Shown piece by piece: positions 9,714 through 20,528 of a stretch of 64,000 nt of DNA. The notes beneath the pieces were generated by a model. That model did no database searches and was not told the DNA's origin. It saw only the letters and a list, made by a program, of their open reading frames with translations. Made by a program: the position numbers and the translations under genes. The DNA is from Hortaea werneckii (Eukaryota; Ascomycota; Dothideomycetes; Mycosphaerellales; Teratosphaeriaceae). Within the stretch, counting starts at the first letter, position 1. Every line of letters starts with the position of its first letter. The stretch is from the NCBI GenBank assembly GCA_037044905.1, contig JBAOKB010000037.1, positions 372,001 through 436,000 on the forward strand, given 5' to 3'.

Positions 9714-10849
9714 TCAAAGCAAGATCAAATAATTCGACGGCGCAATCCCCGTCTCGCCATTCTCCTTCTTCGCCTGCCACCACCTTCCCGAAACATCGCT
9801 GACCTCGAGGATCTCGTGCTTACTAAACGAGATCTCGTTGGCGTCGTCCGGGTTCGCTTCGTAGCTATAGATGGCTTTGGCGCGGTAGGGGTATTCGGTT
9901 GGTTGTTGAGTCGATGGGGAGGCGAGGTCTGGTTGTTGTTGTTGTGGTTGGGTATGTGATGTCATGGTGTTGGGTTGTTGGTTATTGGAAAAGTTGCCGC
10001 CTTGGCCTGGGGGAGGGAAGGCTGAGGCGCTTTCGCGCTTGGTGGCGCCGGCTGCGCCGCCTGGGTAGCCGGTTACGGGGGAGCTGGTCTCGAAGCCGGC
10101 GAGTTGCGAGGAGTTGTACATTTGGGGATGTTGGGCGGAGTGGGTGGTCTCCGGGCGGTAGGATTGTGTCATGTGGCGGCTGGCTCTGCTCGGCGCGTGG
10201 TCCTTGTGTAGGGCGAAGGAGTCGATGGTCTGGCGGTGGGAGGCGGTGGGTTGCGAGCCGAAGTAGAAGATCCAGACTATCTGCGCGGGGATTCGCAGTC
10301 AGTTCGCTGGTCGACGTAGGGGACTTAGGGGTGGTAGAAGGTGGGACTTACTGAGACCATCGACAACAGAATAAAACCTGCCGCTGCTGCCTGCTTGGCC
10401 TTGTCTGACCAGTAGATCAAGGAGTTCACGGAGGATGTTGTGAAGACTAACCCGGCCGCCAAGAAGCCCACCATGGCTACATGGTAAGTGTAGACGGCGT
10501 TGGCAGCCACGGCGAAGGTGACGCCCAAGATGACGAAGAACATGTAGGCGAGTGCCCACCAGGAATAGTTGGGGTACTCCTGGTCAATATTTGCTATGAT
10601 GGAGCTCACAAAGGCTATGAGCCAGCCGGCCTATGAATCTCGAGTCGTCAGTATTCATGCGCATGTTGACGTCGATTGGGGTCCGGTGCCAAAACTACTC
10701 ACCGTCGCGATTGCTATCGTCGCAAGCGAGAAAGGGTCGCCGACAATATGACCGAGATTAAACTTGCTTCCACCGCCACCGCCGCCATATCGATTGTTGT
10801 TGTAGTCCATCTTCTTAAGCGAGGACCGGTTGCTGCCGTAGCTGGGCAT
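9714..10849 (-). CDS. sho1: High-osmolarity signalling protein SHO1 (four-TM osmosensor with SH3 domain)
   Basis: Three exons: 10849-10703, 10630-10352 and 10280-9714, giving 330 residues. Both introns (72 and 71 nt) are phase 0 with GTGAGT and GTAAGT donors. The N-terminal half has the SHO1 layout: KFNLGHIVGDPFSLATIAI opens TM1, followed by TM2 (WWALAYMFFVILGVTFAVA), TM3 (YHVAMVGFLAAGLVF) and TM4 ([20 protein letters not shown]). A Gln/Pro-rich linker leads to a C-terminal SH3 domain (YRAKAIYSYEANPDD, WWQAKKENGETGIAPSNY). SHO1 sits in the plasma membrane and recruits the Pbs2-type MAPKK through this SH3 domain in the HOG and invasive-growth pathways. Start alternatives are ATG 10849 and the in-frame ATG at 10810 (MDYNNN). 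Confidence 0.95.
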
Positions 10850-12709
10850 GAAGGAGAGAGAGGTGGAGATTACAAGTAGTTACAGCGGTATCGCGAAAGA
10901 GGCCGGAGCAAACGAGCGTCGGTGAAGTAGAGAGAGAGAGAAGAGAGTAGGGCGCGTGCGATGCCGGATAGGCGCGTCAAGCGTCAGGTGACTGGTATGG
11001 GCAAACTTGCCAGCGGCGACGCTTGAGGTGGATGGGCGGAATAGCGTGGCAGCGTGATTGGATTGGTAAGGAACGTCGTATAGATCTGTTTTTCTTGTCT
11101 TTTCTGTCCTTTTGTTTGATGTCGGCAGGAAGGAGACGGGTTATGTGTAGTCGAGTCGCAAAGGTCGTGTCCAGACGTGGCAAGAAAGACAGCGCCGGGC
11201 TGAAGGTGTCGTATGGTACAGGACGTGGGTGATGGTCGTGACGGGCGGGATGCGCAGATGGGCGATCACGACGTCCTGACACCGGAAGAAGAAACGAAGG
11301 TAAAGGTGGGTGGTGGTGGATGAGTGCCGACTGCCAGCGCGTCTCGCACGTGTGAGTGTGGTGCGGTCGAGGATAGTAGTAGAGAGCCAGCCAGTATCGA
11401 ATCTCTTGTCTCCCTCAGCTCAGCTCAGGGACAGGATTGCATTGCGTGGATTGGAAGGGAACCTGGAAGGTCTCGCCCCCCGGAAACAGCAGCGCGGATA
11501 CTGCCGCCCCACGGCTCAACCTGCTGGCGCTGCTCCTGCTCCCTGTAACCGCCATCGCTACTAGACGTAGCGCCTGCTTAACATACATAGTACATACTAG
11601 GTAGTGGGCCCGTCTTTGCCGCTGTCGCAGGTGTGCATGAAACTGGGGCCCGCCGTACTAGCAATTTCCTTTGATTAATATTAAACTCTGCTGGGATAAC
11701 ATACAGCGTAGCAGTGAAGCATGCGAGTCGATGGGATCGGGCACTCAATGATTGCCATCAAGTCTCATCATTGTCTGTCCCGATCGTCAATCATCATCCG
11801 CCCAACTGTTCTCGACCGATTGATCAACACAACCGTCAAAGTCTAAGCTGTCGGCATCTCTGCCGTCCAACTACTGTAGGAACCGTGTGCACCGTCTCTG
11901 CATTCTCTCGCCAGTCCGCACTACTTGACCTGTTCCTGCGCAGAACCCCGTACTTAGGTAAGCTCCTCATCAATCTCATCATTGTTATCGTCCACGCGGC
12001 AAGCGCACATTCGCCGTGCAGCACCCGGTCCGAGTCGCGTCCATCTCCTCCCATTATTCTCGCCATTTGATTGTCTTTGACAGGCTCCCCTTACCCGCTC
12101 GGCCCAGCGCGGGCACACGCACCAGACAGCTCTGCAGCACAATCGCGTGGCGCCCGACGCACGAGCGTTCTGATTGGTCGCACCCCGCCGTTCTTCTTTC
12201 TTTCCTGAAACACAGCGCGTGTGTGCGTGACGATCGAAGCACAGTCTCAGGCATCAAGCATCGAATCAACCGGAAACATTATGGCGTTGATTTGAAATTA
12301 TAATGATGACGACAATCACCCAATTCAAGGGAAGAAGAATTAAAAAAAAAAAAAAAAAAAAAGACAATCGAGGAAAAAATGGTAAAAGCCTGAGCTCTCA
12401 CTGATCAAATATCCAGATATTATTTCCGATAATCGTGCTCATATCATACACATATCCCCGATTCTTCTGGATCCTCACTGTGTAAAAAGCCTTCCAAAAC
12501 CTAACCTAACATTCGTACACATCCTGGCTTTTCCTTGAGCACCAAATCCGGTTTCAAAGCAAAGAACAATGAGAACTACTCTGCTATGCTCCCAGGGACC
12601 AAAAAAGAGAAAAAGAAAAAGAAAAATCTCCAGTCAAACCCCGAAAAGTCGTTTCGTCCACCACGCTTGTCAACGTCGCATAGGCAAAAAGACCAAGGAC
12701 CCCCTTTCT
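10850..12709. other. Intergenic region between SHO1 and the peroxidase gene
   Basis: About 1.9 kb upstream of SHO1 and downstream of the peroxidase gene. Small open frames have no recognisable content. There is an A-rich run of 21 at 12342-12362. I support no gene here. Confidence 0.55.
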
Positions 12710-13345
12710 CTAACAAGTATGCCTACACACCGGCTCATCCGGCTTCTCACAGAAATACGTCTTCCCGTACACATTATCCCCCTGCCAGAACTCCTCATCC
12801 ACCGGCGGCGGATTCTGCGGACCACCGGGCTGCTCACTGTTCGGGTACACATAATCCGACTGCGCATTATCGGGACACCCCAACAAATCCGCCGTGATGC
12901 CCGCATCGGCCAGCTTGCCGAGCGCCCACGTAATCTCCCCCGTTAAACTCTCATAGTCGTCTGCCAGCGCCAGCGGGACAATCGAGTTGAACCCGCTGTA
13001 GACATCGCACAGCACGGTCTGGACATTGAAGTTGTCGGTCCCTAGCTGCGCGATCGGCATAGGCACGGGGTTGCGCGGGTAGATTTTTAGGAAGCCGTCG
13101 GTCAGGGCGTCGACGGCGCCGTAGGGTGTCGAGCGTCGGTACCAGTTCTCCGGCCATCGCTCGGGGACGTACTCGTAGTGGCCCGTTTCTTCGTTCAGTT
13201 GCGCGCCGACGATGCTGGAGATGGATTCGTAGTTGGCTACGCCGCCTGCGCCGTAGGTGCCTAGAATGAGAGACAGGAGTCAGAGACTGTGATCTAGCGT
13301 TCCACGACAAAATATGTCAAGGTAAGGGGAATTTAGAAGTGGGGT

Positions 13346-13377
<32 letters not shown>

Positions 13378-14378
13378 AGATACTCACCATTTGCGAAGAA
13401 ATTCGGATAAAACGCAAACGCGCCCAACGAGACAATACTCGGGAAAGGGAAGTACCAGAGATACGGGTTCCGGGCCTGGCTATGCTCGCTATTGGCCTTA
13501 TACTGACTGCCCATGACATCGAGCGTGAATTCCTTCGAGCCGTCCGCGGCGGCATACTTGACATTCTGCTCGAACATGCGCGAGGAGAGGTGGTGGTTGT
13601 CGCCGCAGCCGAGGTAGTAGTCCTCGCGGTTGGGGGAGATGTCGGCCTCGACGGTGTTGTGGCGGTTGAGGCCGCCGCCTTTGATGTTGGGATCCCCGCC
13701 GAGGTACCAGGATTGTGTCGTGATGTCGCCGTCGGTGAGGACGGCGAAGACGGAGAGGAGGGTCGAGAGGTCGACGCCCATGCTGGAGAATGGTCGTTAG
13801 TGGACAGTCCCTCTTCTCTCATCTGGGGAAAAGAGCCAGAAGGCATAACTGTAAAGGAGATCATGCGGACCATTCTGAAAAAAGTCCATCATTCCCCAAA
13901 AAAAGAAAAAAAAAAGAAAAAGGCGAACCCAAACAGAAGGAAAGAAGAAAAAGACTTACTTAAACCCCCTCGCAGCAGCCTCAACCACCTGTCCCAAATT
14001 CACATGTCCATCCCGCGGCAAATACCCATAATTCGCCAGCAGATTCAGACCCGGACAGGGACCCCGTGAGTCCCCCGGTCCCGGCTCCTGGAACTCAAAC
14101 CCGGGCTCTGGACGCAGATTATCCTGATCGACGACAGCGGCGACGGTGCCGAGGAGACCCTGGACGTCGTTGACGAGGGAAGTGACGGTGTCTTCGACGA
14201 CGTCGAAGAGGCCTCCCAGGAGTTGCGGGTTGGCGTTCGGCGATGCGGCGGGGGCGGCATCGCGCTTCTGCATTTGTTGCAGCATGTCGTCCGCTGCTTG
14301 TCGGTTGTGGAGGCCCATTATCCCTGGGTAGGCGGCCGCAAGGGCCGGGAGGGCGAGGGTGGTGGCTGATGTTTTCAT
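12710..14378 (-). CDS. Secreted heme-thiolate peroxidase (chloroperoxidase / unspecific peroxygenase-like, Peroxidase_2 family)
   Basis: Three exons: 14378-13960, 13782-13388 and 13260-12710, giving 454 residues. Residues 1 to about 16 are a signal peptide (MKTSATTLALPALAAA). The family signature RGPCPGLNLLANYGYLPRDG contains the axial heme ligand Cys108 in a PCP motif. The E185-A-D-I-S-x-x-R stretch matches the acid and metal-site motif E-x-D-x-S-x-x-R that follows in this family. Such enzymes use H2O2 to halogenate, epoxidise or hydroxylate substrates outside the cell. The length fits the longer peroxygenase-type branch. Introns are unusually long for this window (177 and 127 nt), and the second contains a G31/C31 homopolymer. 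A propeptide ending in KR (residues 38-39) may be removed. The exact substrate cannot be inferred. Confidence 0.9.
13346..13376 (+). repeat. G31 homopolymer inside an intron
   Basis: Thirty-one guanines in a row on the plus strand, inside intron 2 of the minus-strand peroxidase gene. The transcript therefore carries C31 a short way upstream of the 3' splice site, reading as an extreme polypyrimidine tract. Confidence 0.9.
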
Positions 14379-14464
14379 GCTTTTTCTGACCTTATGCCGA
14401 TTGATATGGGTCTGGTCGGATAGGAAAGGGAAAGAATAGGTAAGAGAGGAGGGGGGTAAAGAGG

Positions 14465-14473
14465 TTTTATATA
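14465..14473 (-). promoter_or_regulatory. TATA box of the peroxidase gene
   Basis: Reads TATATAAAA on the minus strand, about 90 nt ahead of the start codon at 14378. Position and sequence fit a core promoter of a regulated secreted enzyme. Confidence 0.5.
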
Positions 14474-16317
14474 GTAGGTTCAATCCGGGGAGGTGAAGAA
14501 CGCGGGAAATGTCAAAAGGCGAATGAGGATGTTTTGATAACTTATTTTAAGTAACCCATGGCGAAACCCACACAAGTTCGAGATCCACTTCCCTTTTTTT
14601 TTCTCTTCTGGGGGAGAGAGTGGAGGGAGCGAAAGGGTTCAAAGGCTTGTTGCAGCCACATATCTAATGTCAGAGGCTCGGCAGCCTTCATCTTCGATGG
14701 TGTAAGGCTTAGACGTCAAGCATTCGTCATTCGTCAATCACCCTTTCCTACCTTGTACTCGGGGGGGAGGAAGAAACGATTCATGGCGCCAATGCAACTA
14801 CTTCCACGGGAAAGGGATTGGCGGTGTGTTTGCTCCCTGATCTCAAAACTACCGGTGGGAAGAAATACAAGAAATCCGGTGAGGGACTTGTCATTTTTGA
14901 CTTCACCCTTTGCCACTCCGTTCCTAAATGGTCGAGAAAGACCCAGGGTGTGGAAACTAATGAAGAGTCCCTCAGTATTTCATCATAATTCGTAAGATTG
15001 CCTCGACCTCCAGGGTCGAATGAGAATAATTACAGCGAAAAGAAAATGCCGAGCCCTTGTCTCTGTGGCAGTGGAAGAGGGCTTGGCGGGATCGGGGAGA
15101 GAGGTCTCATCTACTACACGTGGAGAGATAGAAAGGGAAATGATGATGTACCCGCGGACGGGAAATCCTCTTGGATCAACCAACCGGGTTGTTCTTTTGG
15201 TCCATCGTAATACGTTACCCTTTGAGAAAGATTGACTTTTGGGATGTAATGCCGAGTCGGCTTTCACTTTCTGCCACGTGCGGTGTTAAAAGAGAATGAC
15301 GAAGAGACGGCGAATAAGAATTACTGGAGGGCGATTTTCCCGGTCGATCTTTTCGGCCTTGTCGCCAATCACGAGACGACGAAAACATGAAGACATATTG
15401 TTGAATCCGTTGGTAGTCCTCATTTTTCCCCTTTCTTTCTCTTGCAAGCAGACCAAAAGTTGGTTTCTGTAAAAACGTAAAGTTTGTATTCTCATCAGTG
15501 ACATTAGGGCGGGCACGAAAGTGCGTCATCAAAGGTGGACGCGGCTGAGAGAGATGAGATGAGATTCTGTAGGTTTTTAAGCTTCGCAAACAGAGTTTAT
15601 GCGGCTCTAAAGTCGGGACTTTTTTCACGTTCCTGTCGATCCCCCAAAACATGCAAGAGCGGGCATTCCCGCGACAACCAAGTCGATCCCGAGCAACCAA
15701 AAGAACCGGTTTACTAAAAAGATGTGCAAGGTCGATAACCCCCGTTCACGACAGATTGACGGTTCGTTGGAAGAGAGGAAAGATCTTTGCCAAAAGACTC
15801 TTCCCCCCCTCGCTTAGACAATTCATGAGGTGTTTCCTAAGAATAGAAACGTCAGGTCTTGGTTCTGAAGCCCTGTTTGTCCCCACATGGGGCATTTGAA
15901 ATCGATGGGAGTTGGGATGCTGCACTGGCTTGAGGGAACCAAGACCTCAAACTATGTCATTCTTTTCTCGGCGTCAACAACCGTGCTGGCTTGGGGGGCT
16001 CCTTACACATCTTAGGGCACGTCGCTCGATTGCCTTTGCCGTGGAAAGGTTCGCAATGAGTCTATGGTGGCAAGTGAACATGTTCAATTTGCTCCCGCGC
16101 TCCCACCAAGAGCCGCTCTAAGACGATTGCATGGGAGTACTTGCGGGGATTTCCCGTATGTGCAAAGCCCCGACAGCGTCTTCATCCCCTCCTACCTCCG
16201 CGAACCATCTCTCGCATCGTCAAATAGTCATGGACCCTCCAATAGAGCCGACGAAGAACATACATCAAACCCATCCCCCTCCCACAGAAAATAAAAAATA
16301 AATGTAAAAGTCCCCAA
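14474..16317. other. Intergenic region, no gene recognised
   Basis: About 1.8 kb with scattered short open frames on both strands and no coding signature. It probably includes the peroxidase promoter at the left and the 3' UTR of the CCDC97-like gene at the right. Confidence 0.5.
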
Positions 16318-17291
16318 CTAAAAATCCTGTACACCCGTCTCCCCCCTCGGACTCCCATCTCCCACAAACTCGGCCGCCTCCTCCCTATCCAACCAATCCT
16401 CTAGCCCCTGCCGCCTCTCCTCATCCCAATCATCATACCCATCCTCCCCATCCACCAACCCCGCATAATCGAACTCCCCATCCTCCCCGCGCAAGAACCG
16501 CAGACTCATCATCTCCCGCCACCGCTGCACCCCCTCCTCGCGGTTCGCGGCGCGGTCCTCCGCGTCCGCTTCCACGGATATGATGGAGCCGTCGGGTGCG
16601 CGGTGGTAGGTCATCTCGGGGTAGCTACTATCGCCATTACTACCACTACTCCGGCTAGAGCTTTGTCCAGCCTTGGGATCCCCTGATCCGCGCTGTTCGT
16701 ATCCGTGGTGGCGAAGGGCTTCGAGTTTCGCTTCCGACCGGATCAGGTCGGCTTCCATCTTCCCCGTGTAGCCGCGTTGTCGGCCTTCTTGCTCCCGTTC
16801 TTCGGCTGTTTGGAATTGGCGGATCAGGCGGTCGTAGGCTAGGGGATCTGTTTGGGGAGATGGTGGGGTGGGTTAATTGGGATTTGTTTTGGGATGGTCA
16901 TGTGGCGGGAGGGTTGTGAGAGAGTGCAGAAGGAGAGAGGGAAAAGATGGGAATGGATGAATGATGGGGGAAGTTTTCAAGGGTGACTTTTGTCGATAAT
17001 AATACTTCTTCAATGTTTTACGTCTTCGGTGTTTTTTCTTCTTCTTCTTCTTTCTTCTTCTTTGTGTGTTTTTGTTTCGTGTTCGACTCTATGGACGGAT
17101 TTAAACCTACCGGCATGCTCGAGGTTGGTCCCATGGAAATATTCAGGATGTAATTCGAGATATCTCCTCCGTCGGTTCTTGATGCGGATCCGGTCTGCCC
17201 GAGCTTGTGAGGATTCTCGAGGTGTGAGTGAGCTCGTGAAAGCGCTCTCATTGCGACTGTCCGGAGATGATCTTTCGGCGAAGTGTGGCAT
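16318..17291 (-). CDS. CCDC97-like protein
   Basis: Two exons, 17291-17111 and 16847-16318, giving 236 residues. The junction restores the conserved line RRRRYLELHPEYF...LEHADPLAYDRLIRQFQ, which is the CCDC97 N-terminal pattern. The C-terminal domain reads WREMMSLRFLRGEDGEFDYA followed by an acidic stretch (DYDDWDEERRQ-like), also typical of the family. CCDC97 in animals is associated with the SF3B part of the U2 snRNP, so a link to splicing is plausible but inferred. The intron is 263 nt (GTAGGT..CAG), longer than most here. The start is the first ATG of the open frame. The gene is divergent from DNA polymerase eta with 288 nt between starts. Confidence 0.8.
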
Positions 17292-17579
17292 GGTTATTAT
17301 TGAGCGATTGTATCAAAGGAATATAGAGATGGGGTTCACCAGTCGACGATAGATGGTGGCGTGGAAGGACCAGGCCACGCTCCGAACGCGGTCAGCTCGG
17401 TCGGTGGCGTCATGCAACCACTTTACGCGTGCCTCAGACGCGACCTGAACGAACTGCGGACACCATCGGACATCGCATGTGAAAACCAGGGATTAAAAGA
17501 TGGGAGTGTGATAATTGTCGAGTGGGACGCGATATGCGTTGAGAGGCAATCAATTTTTTGCATTTAACGGTGTGGCAGC

Positions 17580-19925
17580 ATGCATTCGTCGTCGCCACCC
17601 TTCCCCAACTCCACCCCCCTGTCATCCCACCTCCCGCGCAAGTCAAAGTACACCTGGAAGAATCTCTCCACCCTCTCGGCATACTCTCCTCAATCACCGC
17701 TGCGAGTGATTGCGCACATTGACCTCGATGCTTTCTATGCTCAATGTGAGACGGTGCGTCTCGGCCTTGACCCCGCCAAACCACTGGCGGTCCAGCAATG
17801 GCAGGGATTGATCGCGATCAACTATCCAGCGCGAGCGTATGGACTAAGTCGACATGTGACCATCACCGAAGCGAAGGAAAAGTGTCCGGAGTTAGTGTGT
17901 CAGCACGTCGCGACCTGGAAGGAAGGTGATACGCAATGGAGTTACAGCGACGATGCCTACAAGGAGATTGCCACGCGGAAGGTCAGCCTGGATCCATATC
18001 GGACCCAATCACGACGGATCTTGGCCGTGATCAAAGAGACTCTGCCAAAGGATCTCCAGCGGGTGGAGAAAGCCAGTGTAGATGAAGTCTTCCTCGACCT
18101 CAGCGCTCACGTCCACCACCGCTTGCTCGAGCAGTATCCGGAGCTGCAAGGCCCTCCACCGTATGACGACCCGAGCGAACCTCTCCCACGTCCGCCCACC
18201 ACCGCCCTGGACTGGTCTGCCGATGCACTAGTCGACCTCCCAGAGTCCGAGTCCGAAGAGGACGATCCGGACTGGGATGACATTGCGCTCCTGACCGCCT
18301 CCCAAATCGTCCGAGACGTCCGCCAACAAATCTACGACCAGCTGAACTTCACCTGCTCCGCCGGCCTTGCCCGCAACAAGATGCTTTCCAAGCTAGGCTC
18401 CGCCTACAAGAAGCCGGCGAACCAAACCGTCATCCGCAACCGCGCCATGCCCCACTTCCTCTCCACCTTCAAATTTACCAAAATCCGCAACCTCGGCGGC
18501 AAACTGGGCGACGAAATCGTCTCCCGCTTCCAAACCGAACAGATCTCCGATCTCCTCCCCCACTCCCTCGAGACCCTCAAAAAGCACCTCGGCGACGACA
18601 CAGGCAGCTGGCTCTACTCCACCTTACGGGGGGACGACTCCAGCGAAGTCAACCCCCGCACGCAGATCAAATCCATGCTGTCGGCCAAATCCTTCCGGCC
18701 CAGCATCAACGACGCCACGACCGCGACGAAATGGCTACGCATCTTCGTCTCGGACATCTTCTCCCGGCTCGTCGAGGAAGGCGTGCTGGAGAATAAACGC
18801 CGCCCGAAGACGATGAATTTGCATCATCGCTGCGGCCAGGCTACGCGGAGTAAATCGACGCCGATCCCGTTAGGGAGGAAGATCACTGAGGATGGGTTGT
18901 TGGAGTTGGCGAAAGGGTTGCTGGCTCAGGTTGTCGTCGATGGCAGGGCGTGGCCGTGTGCTAATTTGAGTTTGAGCGTGGGTGGGTTTGAAGAAGGGGT
19001 CAGTGGGAATAAGGGGATTGGTGGGTTTCTGGTCCATGGGGAGGAGGCTAGGGCGCTCAGGGAGAGCGATGAAGGGAGGAGAGGGGATAGCGCCGTTGGG
19101 GAAGAAATGCGTTCGAATAAGAGGAGGAAAGTTGGTGGTAGTGATGCGGGAGGTGGTGGGATCGCAAGGTTCTTCGGTGCGCCACAACCTCCGAGTCGTC
19201 AGGAGAGTAAGGAAAGCGAAATGGAGGGTAGTGCAGGGGAAGAGGATGCTGAGGACGAAAGGGACGAAGTGAAGAAGATGAACGACCAGGAAGATGCAGT
19301 CGAAGACTTGGACAGGGGACCTCTCCATTCCAACGATCTGCACGAGAACCATGCTCTTTCGCCTAATGAGGAACCTCCCGACCCAGCGATATTAGAGCGT
19401 TCCTCCCCCATCGACAAAATCTACTCCTCTCCCTCCAAAACCGCCTCTCAAGAGACCGGCGCCAGCAGAGAGGACAAAATCAAGGATCCACTCCACGCCT
19501 CACATCCACAAGAAGACTACCGAAAACCTCACGCCACTTCAGCCGACACAGCAAACCCCTGGAGCACCTACCCAACCGAAGAAGACTTCCCACCACCAGC
19601 ACCATCGCCAAAACGACCCGAAAACCCAACCTCAGAACAACAACAATGCCCCCGCTGCCACCTTCCCCTCCCCAGCTCCCCAACCTCCAAAACCGAACAC
19701 GAAGATTTCCACTACGCGCAGGACCTGCAATCACAGCTCCGCTCGCCACCTCCACCGCCGCCACCTCACCAGGGAGCGTCACGGAGACGAGAAGAGGAAC
19801 GAGCGGCTCAGACTCGAGGAGGTGTAGGGCGGGGGAGAGGGAAACGCGGCCGAGGACGCGGATCGGGGGGAGCAGGAGCAGGGGGTAGTGGGGAGAGGGG
19901 GCAGAAGAGACTTGCGTTTGGGTGA
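17580..19925 (+). CDS. POLH: DNA polymerase eta (Y-family translesion polymerase)
   Basis: Single exon of 781 residues. The palm holds IDLDAFYAQCE (metal-binding D48) and ASVDEVFLDL (D168, E169). The fingers motif NYPARAYGLSRHVT identifies eta rather than iota or kappa. The thumb and little-finger domains extend to about residue 480. A disordered acidic and Ser-rich linker follows, with a C2H2-type UBZ ubiquitin-binding finger at about 687-710 (CPRCHLP...EHEDFH). The last 50 residues are Arg/Gly-rich. GGIARFFG (about residue 526) resembles a degenerate PCNA-interacting motif. The enzyme bypasses UV cyclobutane dimers. The ATG lies about 46 residues ahead of the first catalytic motif, as usual in fungi. 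Confidence 0.95.
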   Translation: MHSSSPPFPNSTPLSSHLPRKSKYTWKNLSTLSAYSPQSPLRVIAHIDLDAFYAQCETVRLGLDPAKPLAVQQWQGLIAINYPARAYGLSRHVTITEAKEKCPELVCQHVATWKEGDTQWSYSDDAYKEIATRKVSLDPYRTQSRRILAVIKETLPKDLQRVEKASVDEVFLDLSAHVHHRLLEQYPELQGPPPYDDPSEPLPRPPTTALDWSADALVDLPESESEEDDPDWDDIALLTASQIVRDVRQQIYDQLNFTCSAGLARNKMLSKLGSAYKKPANQTVIRNRAMPHFLSTFKFTKIRNLGGKLGDEIVSRFQTEQISDLLPHSLETLKKHLGDDTGSWLYSTLRGDDSSEVNPRTQIKSMLSAKSFRPSINDATTATKWLRIFVSDIFSRLVEEGVLENKRRPKTMNLHHRCGQATRSKSTPIPLGRKITEDGLLELAKGLLAQVVVDGRAWPCANLSLSVGGFEEGVSGNKGIGGFLVHGEEARALRESDEGRRGDSAVGEEMRSNKRRKVGGSDAGGGGIARFFGAPQPPSRQESKESEMEGSAGEEDAEDERDEVKKMNDQEDAVEDLDRGPLHSNDLHENHALSPNEEPPDPAILERSSPIDKIYSSPSKTASQETGASREDKIKDPLHASHPQEDYRKPHATSADTANPWSTYPTEEDFPPPAPSPKRPENPTSEQQQCPRCHLPLPSSPTSKTEHEDFHYAQDLQSQLRSPPPPPPPHQGASRRREEERAAQTRGGVGRGRGKRGRGRGSGGAGAGGSGERGQKRLAFG

Positions 19926-20528
19926 AGGGTGAAAAAAGAAGACGGAGGACGGATGGGAAAGATGGATATGGGGGGTTTGATCTATTTAACTAGCTTAGGG
20001 AGCAGGGCTTTCTCTAACCGTGTTCATGTCCCACATTTAACCTCCCCTTTCGAATCTAGGCTTGCAAGCGATTGGGGGACGGAGTTCGACCTTTGCCTTG
20101 TTTGAAGTCTTGGCTGGAAATCGGCATTGTATTGCGCGGAGAATCCCCAGCCAGCAAGAGAAGACAAACGAGGGAATAGGCACCAGTGTTCGTGGCGATA
20201 AATGAAAGGACAATTGGGGCCTTCGGTATCTAGCTTCCCACCCTATTCTCTTGAAACCCTCTCTCTCGTCCTTTCCTCTTTTCATCTGCGCTGGTTGTTC
20301 TCTATGAAGACCATCCCCGGCTCCAGATGCGAATCTATTGCTTTTCATTGGGTATCTCGCTCGGCTCGTCTCGTCTCGTCGCTACTTCCTCCCCCTTCCC
20401 TACGAAAGATGCGGATGTCACACCCGGTCTTTCACCATGACATCAAGTCACAATCCTTGGGTCCATCTGCACAGAGAGTCCTCTACAGCCGTGCAGATCA
20501 TACAATATCCCATCATCATCAGTCACGA
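19926..20528. other. Convergent intergenic region
   Basis: This lies between the 3' ends of the polymerase eta gene and the acyltransferase gene. No exon is recognised. Confidence 0.6.

Noticed and set aside
13344..14069. 241-codon plus-strand frame opposite the peroxidase gene
   Set aside because: It begins in the G31 run, crosses introns of the real gene and ends in Lys-rich low complexity.
12710..14378. Secondary-metabolite cluster around the peroxidase
   Set aside because: No polyketide synthase, peptide synthetase, terpene cyclase or cluster regulator is present in the window.
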